DNA of 61,754 nt from Micromonospora sp. MP36. Its GTDB lineage: Bacteria > Actinomycetota > Actinomycetes > Mycobacteriales > Micromonosporaceae. Under the pieces are notes generated by a model. That model had not been told where the DNA came from, did not search any database, and worked only from the letters and a program-made list of their open reading frames with translations. The stretch spans positions 1 to 61,754 of the forward strand of contig NZ_VSFA01000042.1 in NCBI RefSeq assembly GCF_008119785.1. The letters run 5' to 3'. Positions 42,081 through 51,635 of the stretch are shown here, piece after piece (within the stretch, counting starts at the first letter, position 1; every line of letters starts with the position of its first letter). The translations under genes and the position numbers were made by a program.

Positions 42081-43637
42081 ATGATCACCGTGGCTGGCAC
42101 CGTGGACGCCGTCGGCGCGGCGCTGCTCAAGATCGTCGTGCCCGCCGGAGAGGCGGAGGTGCGCGACGTGACCCTCGCCGAGCTCGACGAGGCGCCGACC
42201 GGGCAGAGCGGGGACCTCGTGCTCGGGGCCGGCGTCGTCACCCCGGACCAGGCGCGCGCCGTGATCGAACGCTGCGCGGCCGCTGCGGCCGCCGGGCTCG
42301 TGCTCAAGCCGCCGCTGGCCGCGCACCCCGACGTGACGACGTACGCCGCCGAGCGCGAGGTGACCCTGGTCGAGCTGCAGAGCCACGGGTCGTGGGCCCA
42401 GCTGGTCTGGCTGCTCCGCGGGGTGATCGACAGGGCCGCCGCGCCCGGCTCCCCAGAGACCGGCGAGACCGGGGTGTACGACGAGTTGTTCGCCCTTGCC
42501 GACGCGGCCGCCGCCATCGTCGACGCGCCGGTGACGATCGAGGACGCCCAGTACCGGGTGATCGCCTACTCCTCGCGGCAGGACCGCACCGACCCGGCGC
42601 GCGTGTCGACGATCGTCGGACGACGCGTCCCCGGCGATGTGATCGCGCACTTCCGGACCCGCGGCGTGTTCCGCAAGCTCGCCACGGGCAGCCAGCTGAT
42701 CTTCGTGCCGCAGGGCCCGGACGGGACGCTGCCGCGGCTCGTGATCCCGATCCGCGCCGGGGGTGAGCTGCTGGGCTCGATCTGGGCGGTCGTGGAGGGG
42801 CCGCTGCCGGACGAGCGGTTGCGCGATCTCCAAGGTGCGGCGTCCGCGCTGGCGCTGCACCTGCTCCGCCTCCGGGTGCAGGCCGACGTCGCCCGCCGGG
42901 TGTCGGCCGACCGGCTCCGGGCCGCCCTGCGGGCCCCCGCCCGCACCGGCCCCGAGGAGCTGGGCCTTCCCAAGGGGCCGTGGCGGGTCGTCGCGCTCGG
43001 GGCGCACGGCGGGACCGGGGAGATGGTGCACAACCTGGCCCTGTGGGAGTCGATCAGCCGCCGCCACGGCTGGCGCCAGCCGCTGCTCGCCGACGTCGGC
43101 GACGTCCTGTTCGCCGTCGTGGTCGACCAGGGCGAGACACCCGGCTCGTGGCGGTGGCTGGACCGCCTCATCCGCGACATCGCCGCACACGACCCGGGGC
43201 TGCGCGCCGCGTCCGGTGGCGTCGCCAGCGACCTGAGCGACCTGCCGCGATCACGCGCCGAGGCGGCGGAGGTGCTCGCCCTGCACGGCTCGGCCCGCCG
43301 GCGCGGCTCCGTGCTGCGGTTCGAGGACGTCTGGGCCGAGGTGGTCGTGCATCGCGTGGTCAGCACCGTGCCGGAGGGGGACCTGCTGATCGGCGGGCCG
43401 CTGCCCGACCTCGTCGCCCACGACCGGAAACACGGCACCGACTACGTCGCCACGCTCGCCGCCTGGCTCGAGCAGCAGGGCGATCCCAGGAAGGCCGCCC
43501 GGCAGCTGCACGTACACCCCAACACGCTCCGGCACCGCCTGCGCCGCCTCGCCGAGGTCGTGCACCTCGACCTCGAGTCGCCGCGCACCCGTCTGGCGCT
43601 GCAGATCCAGCTCGCGGCGCTGCGCCCTGGGCCCTGA
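42081..43637 (+). CDS. PucR-family transcriptional regulator
   Basis: A 518-aa protein from ATG 42081. The N-terminal PucR ligand domain (VLGAGVVTPDQARAVIERCAAAAAAGLVLKPPL) is followed by a GGDEF-like/CdaR central region (RRVPGDVIAHFRTRGVFRKLATGSQLIFVP, LGSIWAVVEGPLPD). A C-terminal HTH_30 domain follows, with LAAWLEQQGDPRKAARQLHVHPNTLRHRLRRLAEVVHLDL. PucR/CdaR regulators respond to purines, sugar acids or amino acids. Its divergent neighbour is dadA and the intergenic repeats suggest it controls that gene and itself. Confidence 0.9.
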   Translation: MITVAGTVDAVGAALLKIVVPAGEAEVRDVTLAELDEAPTGQSGDLVLGAGVVTPDQARAVIERCAAAAAAGLVLKPPLAAHPDVTTYAAEREVTLVELQSHGSWAQLVWLLRGVIDRAAAPGSPETGETGVYDELFALADAAAAIVDAPVTIEDAQYRVIAYSSRQDRTDPARVSTIVGRRVPGDVIAHFRTRGVFRKLATGSQLIFVPQGPDGTLPRLVIPIRAGGELLGSIWAVVEGPLPDERLRDLQGAASALALHLLRLRVQADVARRVSADRLRAALRAPARTGPEELGLPKGPWRVVALGAHGGTGEMVHNLALWESISRRHGWRQPLLADVGDVLFAVVVDQGETPGSWRWLDRLIRDIAAHDPGLRAASGGVASDLSDLPRSRAEAAEVLALHGSARRRGSVLRFEDVWAEVVVHRVVSTVPEGDLLIGGPLPDLVAHDRKHGTDYVATLAAWLEQQGDPRKAARQLHVHPNTLRHRLRRLAEVVHLDLESPRTRLALQIQLAALRPGP

Positions 43638-43660
43638 CCACCGGGTGTCGTCGCCGGTGG
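43638..43660. terminator. Weak convergent hairpin
   Basis: CCACCGG (43638-43644) and CCGGTGG (43654-43660) with a 9-nt loop lie right after the PucR stop codon and before the convergent MreB-like gene. Stem length is modest, so terminator function is uncertain. Confidence 0.35.
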
Positions 43661-43673
43661 CCAGGATGCGGGG

Positions 43674-44486
43674 TCACTGCCCGAGCGGGCCGGGCGGGCC
43701 GTCCGTGGGTTGCTCGTGCCCGGCGGTCAGGAGCAGGGTGAGCCCCTGGATAGTGGCCAGCCGGACGTTCGCCGGCATGGTGACGGACCGGTTGGTGAGC
43801 GCGGCGAGGCGGGCGGCCACGCCGGAGATCGCCCCGCCGCCGGTGATCAGCAGCCGTCGGGGACCAGCCGGCTGCGACCGCGGGGTGAACCGGCGGACCA
43901 CGGCGGCGATGGCGGGCACCTGATCCACCGCGTTGGCGACGTCGACCCGCTCCGCGTCGGTCACCGCGCCGCAGGCGACCCGGACCACCTCCGTACGGCC
44001 GTGGCCGATGTCGACGACGACCACGTCCTCGGCCCGGGCGAGGTCGATCCGGCAGGCGAGCGCCGCGGCCAGCGGTTCCTCCACCACGGTGACCCGGCCG
44101 CCCGTCGCCCGCCGGACGGCGGCCCGCACCAGGTTCTGCTGCCGCAGCGTCGCGGTGGCCGGCACCCCCACCAGCACCGGCGTGCCGGAGCGGCAGACCA
44201 GGTCGTTGACGGTGACCAGGACGCGCAGCAGATGTACACAGGCCGGGTAGTTGTCCATGACGCCGTCACGCAGCGGCCACACCAGGGGAGCGTCGCCATC
44301 GGCGGCACGGTCGAGGGCGGCACGGCCCACGGCCCGCCGCGAACCGGGCGGCCCCCAGGCCACCACCGTCGGCTCCTCGATCACCCGCCCGAGGGTGGGC
44401 GACCAGATCCGTACGCTCGACGTGCCCAGGTCGATGGCGAGCATGTGCCGCAGCCCGCGACGGGCGTACGCGCCCGGGGTCAGCAT
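43674..44486 (-). CDS. MreB-like actin-fold protein
   Basis: A 270-aa protein; ATG 44486 follows AGGAG at 8 nt spacing. HMLAIDLGTSSVRIWSPTLGRVIEEPTVVAW is the MreB/FtsA-like phosphate-1 segment. DLVCRSGTPVLVGVPATATLRQQNLVRAAVRRA, VTVVEEPLAAALACRIDL, EDVVVVDIGHGRTEV (phosphate-2) and RRLLITGGGAISGVAARLA (adenosine motif) follow. At 270 residues it is shorter than MreB (about 340), and Micromonosporaceae often have several short MreB-like paralogues. Role in spore wall or morphogenesis is a guess. Confidence 0.75.
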   Translation of the reverse strand: MLTPGAYARRGLRHMLAIDLGTSSVRIWSPTLGRVIEEPTVVAWGPPGSRRAVGRAALDRAADGDAPLVWPLRDGVMDNYPACVHLLRVLVTVNDLVCRSGTPVLVGVPATATLRQQNLVRAAVRRATGGRVTVVEEPLAAALACRIDLARAEDVVVVDIGHGRTEVVRVACGAVTDAERVDVANAVDQVPAIAAVVRRFTPRSQPAGPRRLLITGGGAISGVAARLAALTNRSVTMPANVRLATIQGLTLLLTAGHEQPTDGPPGPLGQ

Positions 44487-44661
44487 GTCACCACTCCTGT
44501 CGGGCACGGTGCCGGGCGTACGGCGACGCGTCGCATCATCGGTCTGGTCATCAAGCGCCGGCGGATCGGGCGATCGGCCGGCCGGCCGGCAGGGTGGCGC
44601 GTGGGCATGGTGTCTTCCAGGAATGGTGCCGGTCCGGGACCGGCAGGGTGTCGGGAGGAGG

Positions 44662-44847
44662 TCAGGCGATGCCGAGGGGACGCGGCGGCGCCCGATCGGC
44701 CGACCACGCCGGCACACATCCTGGGATCGACCGCTTCGCCAGCCGGAAGACGATGCACATTCCGGTGACGCGGTCGGTGGCGGACACCAGGGCGGCGAGC
44801 ACAGTAGCCACGACGAGGATCGGCAGCCGGTTGCGCTGCTCGACCAT
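44662..44847 (-). CDS. Small membrane protein (61 aa)
   Basis: A short gene from ATG 44847 with a strong CCAGGAGGGG 7-10 nt upstream. MVEQRNRLPILVVATVLAALVSATDRVTGM gives one membrane helix with a positive N-terminus, then a basic and Pro-rich tail. The family is unknown. It may be real because of the ribosome site; the C-terminal part may be non-coding-like. Confidence 0.45.
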   Translation of the reverse strand: MVEQRNRLPILVVATVLAALVSATDRVTGMCIVFRLAKRSIPGCVPAWSADRAPPRPLGIA

Positions 44848-44973
44848 GTGTCGCCCCTCCTGGACCCGCATCGAGACACCATAGCCCACCGCGCGGCAGT
44901 GCCCGCCCGCCCGAACGTCGTCGTGGCCGGGCGAGCACGTGCTCGGGTCATCCTGGCTTCGAGCGTCCTCGGA

Positions 44974-46425
44974 TCAGGGCTCGACGGCCGGGCAGGTCGT
45001 GCCCGGGACAGGCGCCCGCGCAGAGATCAGGTAGTCGTCGACCACCCCGGTGGTGCAGGCGCTACGGGTGTACGCACCGTGGCCCCAGCCCTCGTACGTC
45101 ACCAGCACCGCACGGTCGCCGAGTTGCCGCTGCACGTTCAACGCCCAGTGGTAGCCACTGGCCGGGTCGTGCCGGCTGTTGATCATCAGGAGCGGGGGCG
45201 TGCCGCGTACCGTCAGCCGATGCTGGGGATTCGCGACCGGCTGTGGCCAGCCGAGGCACGCGGCGGCCCCCCACAGGGACGCCGGATACCGCATGTCGGG
45301 TGCCACCCGGGCGGCCCGGCGCAGCAGGTCGGCGTACTGCCGGTAGTCGCGCACCGGGAGGCTCCAGTCGGCGCAGAAGGCCGCGGTGACCAGCGGCGGG
45401 AACGCCGCGACCGCCGCCGGACCGCCGGCGCTCATCACCGCGAGCCGGCCTGCCAGGTCCGCCCAGGCCGGCCCGGTGAACCCGCGGTGTGCGGTCACCA
45501 CGAGGTCGAACGGGGTCACCGGGACGGCCGGGTCGGTGGCGTTACGCAGCTCGCCGCGCTCCGCGCGCGCCATCAGATCGGCCCAGACCGTCCGCACGTC
45601 CCGGCCGTGCAGGGCACAGGCGGTCGCGCGGTCGCACCAGGCCACGAACTCGTCGAACGAGTCCTGTACGGCGGCCGCCTGGGTGGTCACGAAGCCCCGG
45701 GTACCGAGGCTGTGGTCGACGGCGCTCTCCAACACCAGCGCCCGCACCCGCTGCGGGAACACCTCCGCGTACTGCTCGCCCAGCAGGGTGCCGTAGGAGC
45801 TGCCGTGGAACGTCAGCCGGTCCTCGCCCAGGGCGGCCCGGATCGCGTCCAGATCCCGCACCGTGCTGAGCGTGTCGGCGTGGTCGAAGACCGGCCCGGT
45901 CCGCGCCCGGCAGTCGTCTCGCAGCCGCCGGTTGTAGGCGAGCAGTGCGTCGAACTCGGCCTGGCTGGTCAGTACGGGCGACGGCCGGCCGGCGAGCAGC
46001 TCCGGCGAACAGACCACCGGGTTGCTGCCGCCCACCCCGCGCGGGTCGAAGCTGACGATGTCGAACCGGCGGCGCAGTTCGTCGCTGAACCGGCCGATGC
46101 CGGTCACCACCCGCGACACACCGGAGTCGCCCGGCCCGCCCGGGCCGAACACCAGCGTGCCGATGCGGGCCTGCGGGTCGGTGGCCGCGCGACGTGCCAC
46201 GGCGAGATCGAACCTCGGCCCTGCCGGGTCGGCCCAGTCGACCGGTACGGACAGCGTGCCGCACTGGGCGGTGACGTCCTGCCCGCACGGAGCCCAGGCG
46301 ATGGCCGGCGTCATGCCGGCGGCCGTGGCCGGCGGGGCCGCTCCGGCGGCACCGACCATGGCGGACAGGACACCAGCGGCGAGAATGGCGCCCCAGCGGA
46401 CGCGGCGGGTGGGGGAACGTGTCAT
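44974..46425 (-). CDS. Secreted alpha/beta-hydrolase, tripeptidyl-aminopeptidase type
   Basis: A 483-aa secreted hydrolase; ATG 46425 (MTRSPTRRVRWG) has CAGGGAG 9 nt upstream. The Sec signal is WGAILAAGVLSAMVGAAGAAPPATAA. The catalytic Ser lies in FHGSSYGTLLGEQYAEVFP (G-x-S-x-G). GPGGPGDSGV (oxyanion region), INSRHDPASGYHWA (Asp) and YEGWGHGAY (His) complete the triad. This layout matches SlpD/SlpE/TAP-type enzymes that remove N-terminal peptides from proteins outside the cell. Confidence 0.9.
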   Translation of the reverse strand: MTRSPTRRVRWGAILAAGVLSAMVGAAGAAPPATAAGMTPAIAWAPCGQDVTAQCGTLSVPVDWADPAGPRFDLAVARRAATDPQARIGTLVFGPGGPGDSGVSRVVTGIGRFSDELRRRFDIVSFDPRGVGGSNPVVCSPELLAGRPSPVLTSQAEFDALLAYNRRLRDDCRARTGPVFDHADTLSTVRDLDAIRAALGEDRLTFHGSSYGTLLGEQYAEVFPQRVRALVLESAVDHSLGTRGFVTTQAAAVQDSFDEFVAWCDRATACALHGRDVRTVWADLMARAERGELRNATDPAVPVTPFDLVVTAHRGFTGPAWADLAGRLAVMSAGGPAAVAAFPPLVTAAFCADWSLPVRDYRQYADLLRRAARVAPDMRYPASLWGAAACLGWPQPVANPQHRLTVRGTPPLLMINSRHDPASGYHWALNVQRQLGDRAVLVTYEGWGHGAYTRSACTTGVVDDYLISARAPVPGTTCPAVEP

Positions 46426-46577
46426 CGAGGTGCTCCCTGACTGGTGGGAAAACAAGCCATTCGATGGTCGTTTGGTGCCGAACGGTCAACATCCGGGAAC
46501 ACCCGGAAACCTTCCCCTACCTGCCGTCCACTCTGTCCTACGGGTGACGACGGCCAGTGCTCGACCGCGCCGGCAGG

Positions 46578-47180
46578 TCAGGCGGTCTCGCCGGCGGTGA
46601 GGTGGCGATAGCCCGGAACGGTCTCGGCGAGCCAGCCGGTGACACTGGCCAGCCCCCGCTCGTTGACCTGCGCGTCGTGAATCGTGTACGCGTGGCGCGG
46701 CCGGATCGCCCGGGCGAACTCGATCGCCTCGCCCAGGCGCATCCACGACGCCTGCCCGGGGATCAGCAGGGTCTGCACCGGCTCGTCCGGCACGTGCAGC
46801 GCGTCGCCCGGGTGGTAGAGGCCGTCGCCCACCAGGTAACCGAGGTTGGCGCAGCCGGGCTGGCCGTCGTGCACGGGCGCGTGCCGGCCGCCGACTGCCG
46901 TCACCGGGAAACCGGCGGCGGTGAACCGCTGCCCGACGCGGACCGGGGTCACCGGCAGCGGCGCCAGGTCGGGCAGCCGGGCGCCCTCCGGCGCGTACAC
47001 GGGCACGCCGAGGCCGGCCAGCCGGAGCACGTCGACATGGTCGGTGTGCTCGTGCGTGACCAGCACGGCGTCCGCGCCCACGAGCGCGCGCGGCTCGCTC
47101 CAGGTGCCCGGATCGATCACCAGCACCCCACCGTCGTGCTCCACGCGTACGCAGGAATGGGTGTACTTGGTGATCCGCAT
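46578..47180 (-). CDS. MBL-fold metallo-hydrolase
   Basis: A 200-aa protein from ATG 47180 (MRITKYTHSCVRVEHDGG). The metal site is partly canonical: VTHEHTDHVD is HxHxDH. GRHAPVHDGQPG gives the next His, LYHPGDALH the Asp region, and TIHDAQVNERG the last His. This pattern fits the UlaG-like 'metal-dependent hydrolase YtkL' group. Intracellular. Close to the exporter gene on the same strand (94 nt) but not overlapping. Confidence 0.85.
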   Translation of the reverse strand: MRITKYTHSCVRVEHDGGVLVIDPGTWSEPRALVGADAVLVTHEHTDHVDVLRLAGLGVPVYAPEGARLPDLAPLPVTPVRVGQRFTAAGFPVTAVGGRHAPVHDGQPGCANLGYLVGDGLYHPGDALHVPDEPVQTLLIPGQASWMRLGEAIEFARAIRPRHAYTIHDAQVNERGLASVTGWLAETVPGYRHLTAGETA

Positions 47181-47274
47181 TCCGGCAACCGTAGCCCGTC
47201 CTGCCCGTCGCCGGCTGACCGCCGCAGGCATGCCGTTCGCGCCAGCGGTCCGCCCCGGCTGAGGCCCGATGTCT

Positions 47275-48489
47275 TCACCTGCCGCCGGAGCAGGCGGCCT
47301 GGTTCGCTCCGTCACCGGCCTGCCTCGTTGGTCGGCCACTCGCGACCACCCGCCTGAAGGGCAGGGCGAGGAGCAGTGCCACCGCAACCAGGACACTGCT
47401 CGCCCAGACCGGACCAAGTTCGGCGGCACCGGTGTCCAGTGTGGCCGCGGCGATGAGTGGCCCTGCCGCGGCACCGACGTTGAGCGCTGCGGTGGCGTAC
47501 GAGCCGGCCATGGTCGGGGCTCCTGCGGCCTCGTACAGCACGCGGGCGATGAGCGTGCTCCCGAGCGCGAACGAGAGCGCCCCCTGGACGAAGGCAAGGA
47601 CGAGCAGGGCACCTGGTTGGGTGGCGGAGACGGCCAGGGCGACCCAGCCGAGCAGCAGAAGGGGGCCGCCGACGCCAACGACGAGACCGGGGCGATGGTC
47701 CGACAACCGTCCGGCGGTGGTCACGCCGACGAAGGAGCCGAGTCCGAACAGCACCAGCACGACAGGAACCCAGAGGGATCCCAGTCCGGCGGCGTCGGTG
47801 ACGACGAGGGCGAGGAAGGTGAAGGTGCCGAACGTTGCCGCATTCACCAGCGCCCCCAGCAGCATGACGAGGACCAGTCGCGGACGCCGCAGCTGAGCGA
47901 GCTCACCCCGAAGGGCCGGTCCGGTCGGCTCGTCCGGCCGTCCCGGCTGTGCGGGGATGCCGCGCAGCACGCCGAGGGCCGCGGGCAGGCACAGCAGGGC
48001 CACCGTCCAGAAGGTGGCGCGCCAGCCCAGCAAGGTACCCAACAGGGCGCCACCGGGAACCCCGGCGATGGTGGCGACGGTCGTGCCGGACAGCAGCACA
48101 GCCAGGGCGCGGCCCTTCCGGTCCGGTGGGACCAGCCCAGCGGCAGCCGTGAGTGCGACCGCCAGGAATCCCGCGTTCGCGAGCGCCGCGACGACCCGGG
48201 TCACCAACAGCACGGCGAAGCTCCCGGTGACGGCGCCGACGACATGCGCCGCCAGGAACAGACAGATGAATCCGAGCAGGGTCGAGCGTCCCGGCCAGTT
48301 GCGGGCGAGCGCCGCCATCAACGGGGCGCCGACGATCATGCCGATCGCGAAGGCCGAGGTGAGCAGACCCGCGGTTCCCACGGGAACGTCGAGATCCGCG
48401 GCGATGTCCGGCAGCAGGCCGGCGAGCATGAACTCTGAGGTGCCCATGGCGAAGATGGCCACGGCAAGCAGGTAGAGCGGGAGAGGCAT
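47275..48489 (-). CDS. MFS exporter, Cmx/CmlR chloramphenicol-efflux type
   Basis: A 404-aa transporter from ATG 48489 (GGAG 7-10 nt upstream). The N-terminal helix is YLLAVAIFAMGTSEFMLAGLLPDIAADL, and the DHA12 motif C is VATIAGVPGGALLGTLLGWRATFW, typical of Cmx/CmlR exporters of actinomycetes. Twelve membrane segments fit. Such proteins export phenicols and other small drugs; substrate cannot be shown from sequence. A 10-bp palindrome (GAGACGTCTC, 48521-48530) lies in the leader. Confidence 0.85.
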   Translation of the reverse strand: MPLPLYLLAVAIFAMGTSEFMLAGLLPDIAADLDVPVGTAGLLTSAFAIGMIVGAPLMAALARNWPGRSTLLGFICLFLAAHVVGAVTGSFAVLLVTRVVAALANAGFLAVALTAAAGLVPPDRKGRALAVLLSGTTVATIAGVPGGALLGTLLGWRATFWTVALLCLPAALGVLRGIPAQPGRPDEPTGPALRGELAQLRRPRLVLVMLLGALVNAATFGTFTFLALVVTDAAGLGSLWVPVVLVLFGLGSFVGVTTAGRLSDHRPGLVVGVGGPLLLLGWVALAVSATQPGALLVLAFVQGALSFALGSTLIARVLYEAAGAPTMAGSYATAALNVGAAAGPLIAAATLDTGAAELGPVWASSVLVAVALLLALPFRRVVASGRPTRQAGDGANQAACSGGR

Positions 48490-48776
48490 CGGGTGACTCC
48501 GAGGTGATGAGAAATCGGATGAGACGTCTCGTCACCGCGGTCAGCGGCCCAGGGCAGCTCCTGTCATCCCGCCATTGATGCGGGCGGACAGGACTGCGAC
48601 TTCAGTGGTTCAGGGGGCTGACGGGTGACCGAAAGCCCCCACCCTGGATGCCTCTGGGCTCGACATGGCCCACACGATACTCAACCCACCCGATCCCGGG
48701 CACCTGGTTTCTTCCGCGGCAGGAGGCGACGTGTCAGGCACGCGCTCGCGTCGCCTCCGCCGTGGCCGCTCGACGG

Positions 48777-50183
48777 TCAGGCCGGCCGGAAGGAGTCGCG
48801 GGCGGCGGGCGCCGCGTGCTTGATCATCAGGTGTCGGGTGACCGAGTACTCCGCTACGGCCTCCTGGCTCATGTCCTTGCCGAAGCCGGACCCTTTCACC
48901 CCGCCGTGCGGTGCCTCGGAGGCGATCGGCAGGTGGTCGTTGATCCAGGTGACGCCGACGTCGAGGCGGTGGCTGACCCGCAGGGCCCGCGCGACGTCGC
49001 GGGTCCAGACCGAGGAGGCGAGGCCGTACTGGCTGTCGTTGGCCAGCCGGACCGCGTCGTCCTCGTCGTCGAAGGGAAGCACCACGACGACCGGCCCGAA
49101 GACCTCGCCCTGCACGATCTCGCTGCGCTGGTCGGCGCCGACGACCAGGGTGGGGGGAAAGAAGAACCCGGGCCCGTCCGCGGGCGAGCCGCCGAGCGCG
49201 ATGGTGGCGCCGTCGGTTGCCGCGCGGGCCACGAAGTCCGCCACCCGGCGGCGGTGGTCGGCCGAGATGAGCGGACCGATGTCGGTCTCGGTCGACCAGG
49301 GGTCGCCGGTGCGTACCTTCGCCAGCGTCGCCTCGAGCGCGCCGACCGCGTCCTGGTAGGCGGACCGCTGGACGTAGACCCGGGTGGCGGCGGTGCAGTC
49401 CTGGCCGGTGTTGTACGTCGCGCCCATCGCCACGCCGATCGCCATCTCGGACAGGTCAGCGTCGTCGAAGACGACTGCTGGCGCCTTCCCGCCGAGTTCG
49501 AGGTGCACTCGCTTGAGCCCGGGCACCGCGCCGCGCATCACTTCCCGGCCGGTCCTGGTCGATCCGGTGACGCTGACCATGTCCACGCCCGGATCCGTGA
49601 CCAGGGCGGTTCCCACGTCGGCGCCACCGGTGACGACCTGGACCAGACCCGCCGGCGCGCCCGCTTCCTCGATCAGCCGCGCCAGCGCCAGGGTGGTGCG
49701 GGGCGTCTGTGGCGCGGGCTTGATCACCACCGCGTTACCGGCCGCGGCGGCCGGGCCGATCTTCCAGATCGCCATGATGAGCGGGAAGTTCCAGGGCGCG
49801 ATCGAGCCGATCACGCCGACGGGCCGGCGCACCAGCAGGGACGTGTAGCCGGCGGACAGGGTGCCCGCGCCCGTCCCGTCCAGCGAGCGGGCCGCGCCGG
49901 CGAAGAACCGCAGGTTGTCCACGCCGAACGGCAGTTCGCCGTCGCGCATGACCGACGCCGGTTTCCCGGTCTCCTCGACCTCCAGGCGGGCCAGGTCGTC
50001 CGCGTCCCGTTCGACGAGGTCGGCCAGGCGCAGCAGGACCCGCGAGCGTTCCGCCGGGGTGGCCTCGCGCCACTGCTCGAACGCGGTCCGCGCGGTGGCC
50101 ACCCGCTTTGCGACGTCTGCGGTGTCCGTGTCGGCGACTTCGCCGGTGACGGCGCCGGTCGCGGGGTTGGTGAGTACGGCCAC
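48777..50183 (-). CDS. NAD-dependent aldehyde dehydrogenase (aminobutyraldehyde/PuuC type)
   Basis: A 468-aa enzyme from GTG 50183 (GAGGAGCG 5-8 nt upstream), 9 nt after the PuuB-like stop. APWNFPLIMAIWKIGPAAAAGNAVVIKPA has the NAD-binding and oxyanion Asn, HLELGGKAP supplies the general base Glu, and YNTGQDCTAATRVY holds the catalytic Cys. NDSQYGLASSVWT and GGVKGSGFGKDMSQEAVAEYSVTRHLMI resemble gamma-aminobutyraldehyde dehydrogenases. It oxidises an amino-aldehyde from the adjacent amine oxidase to an acid. Confidence 0.9.
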   Translation of the reverse strand: MAVLTNPATGAVTGEVADTDTADVAKRVATARTAFEQWREATPAERSRVLLRLADLVERDADDLARLEVEETGKPASVMRDGELPFGVDNLRFFAGAARSLDGTGAGTLSAGYTSLLVRRPVGVIGSIAPWNFPLIMAIWKIGPAAAAGNAVVIKPAPQTPRTTLALARLIEEAGAPAGLVQVVTGGADVGTALVTDPGVDMVSVTGSTRTGREVMRGAVPGLKRVHLELGGKAPAVVFDDADLSEMAIGVAMGATYNTGQDCTAATRVYVQRSAYQDAVGALEATLAKVRTGDPWSTETDIGPLISADHRRRVADFVARAATDGATIALGGSPADGPGFFFPPTLVVGADQRSEIVQGEVFGPVVVVLPFDDEDDAVRLANDSQYGLASSVWTRDVARALRVSHRLDVGVTWINDHLPIASEAPHGGVKGSGFGKDMSQEAVAEYSVTRHLMIKHAAPAARDSFRPA

Positions 50184-50192
50184 GGTCGCTCC

Positions 50193-51635
50193 TCAGCTGT
50201 TGAAACCGACACCGAAGCGGTCCAGGAGCCGCAGCCACGGCCCCCGGCGCCCGTCGTGCGCGTCCGCCGCGGCGAGCGCCCGGCGGGTCACCTCCACCAC
50301 CGGGTATCGCAGCGGCTCCGGCGGGAACGGCACCGGCCGGCGCCGGACCATCTGGAGCCGGGTCCGGTCGGTCTCCCGCCCGGCCAGCAGATCCAGCGCC
50401 ACCTGCGCGCCGAAGCGGGACGCGGCCACGCCGAGTCCGGTGTAGCCGACGGCGTAGGCGATCCGCCGGTCGCGGGTGGTGCCGAAGATCGGGGTGAATC
50501 GGGTGGTGGAGTCGATCACCCCGCCCCAGCGGTGGGTGAACCGGATCCCGTCGAGCTGGGGGAAGGTCTGCGCGAAGTGCTCGGCGAGCAGCAGGTGGGT
50601 GGCGTCGCGCTGGTCGAGGGCCGGGTCCACCCGGTTGCCGAACCGGTAGATGGCGTCGTAGCCGCCGAACAGGATCCGGTTGTCGTCGGTGAGGCGGTAG
50701 TAGTGGAACTGGTTACCGGCGTCGGTGACGCCCTGCGCCTCGGGCCACCGCAGCTGGCTCCGCTGTGCGTCGCTGAGCGGCTCGGTGACGAGGACGTAGT
50801 CGTAGACCGGCAGGATCCAGTGCCGCAGTCGCCGCAGCGGCGGGGGGTAGGCGTTGGTCCCGATGACCACCTGGCGACAGGGGACGGATCCGCCGGTCGT
50901 CCGCACCACGACCCCGCTGCGGGACCGGTCGAAGCCGGTGACCCTGGTGTCCTCGTGGATGGTCACCCCGAGTGACTCGGCGAGGCCCGCCAACCCCCAG
51001 GCCAGCCGGGCCGGGTCGACCAGGCCGCCGGCGCCGCGCAGCCGCACGCCCGCCAGGTAGGTGGGGGAGGCCACGTCGGCGCGTACCTGGTCGGCGTCGA
51101 GCAGCGTCACGTCGTCGCCGTACGCCCGGTGCAGCTCGGCCAGGGCGGCGAGTTCGGCCACCTGGTGCGGGGCGACCGCGACGGTGGTCTTGCCGCACAG
51201 CCGCAGCCCCGCGTCGATGCCGAACCCCCGCACGGTCTCGGCGATCGCGGCGAGGTTCTCCCGGCCGAGACGGACCAGCGACTTCATCTCGGTGGGCCAC
51301 CGTGATCGGCCGTGGGACAGCCCGTGGGTGAGCGAGTCGGCGACGAACCCGCCGTTGCGCCCGGAGGCGCCGAAGGCGATCCGCTCGGCCTCCACCAGCA
51401 TCACGTCGGCGGCGGGGTTGTCCTGTTTGGCCAGGATGGCGGCCCACAGGCCGGTGAAGCCGCCGCCGATCACCACCAGGTCGGCGGTGCGGGCGCCGGT
51501 CAGCCGCGCCCGCGGTGCCGGCCGGTCCGGACGGTCGGTCCAGAAGCTGGCCGGCGCCGCGTCGGCGATCGCCTGCCGGGCCCTTGCCCGCGCCGCGGTG
51601 GCGGCGCGGGCCGGTGGTGCGTACCAGTTCGTCAA
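50193..51635 (-). CDS. FAD-dependent amine oxidase (PuuB/gamma-glutamylputrescine-oxidase-like)
   Basis: A 480-aa flavoprotein. I start at TTG 51635 (LTNWYAPPARAA), which overlaps the glycosyltransferase stop (TTGA), so translation is coupled. The Rossmann motif is DLVVIGGGFTGLWAAILAKQ, with FGASGRNGGFVADS, RLRGAGGLVDPARLAWGLAGLAESLGVTI and HRWGGVIDSTTRFTPIFGTTRDRRIAYAVGYTGLGVAASRFG in the PuuB order. It oxidises a primary or secondary amine to an aldehyde and H2O2; the aldehyde dehydrogenase follows. Confidence 0.85.
   Translation of the reverse strand: MTNWYAPPARAATAARARARQAIADAAPASFWTDRPDRPAPRARLTGARTADLVVIGGGFTGLWAAILAKQDNPAADVMLVEAERIAFGASGRNGGFVADSLTHGLSHGRSRWPTEMKSLVRLGRENLAAIAETVRGFGIDAGLRLCGKTTVAVAPHQVAELAALAELHRAYGDDVTLLDADQVRADVASPTYLAGVRLRGAGGLVDPARLAWGLAGLAESLGVTIHEDTRVTGFDRSRSGVVVRTTGGSVPCRQVVIGTNAYPPPLRRLRHWILPVYDYVLVTEPLSDAQRSQLRWPEAQGVTDAGNQFHYYRLTDDNRILFGGYDAIYRFGNRVDPALDQRDATHLLLAEHFAQTFPQLDGIRFTHRWGGVIDSTTRFTPIFGTTRDRRIAYAVGYTGLGVAASRFGAQVALDLLAGRETDRTRLQMVRRRPVPFPPEPLRYPVVEVTRRALAAADAHDGRRGPWLRLLDRFGVGFNS

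Noticed and set aside
48521..48530. GAGACGTCTC palindrome ahead of the exporter gene as an attenuator or operator.
   Set aside because: Short (10 bp) and without a leader peptide with its own stop or alternative stems; only mentioned in the exporter entry.
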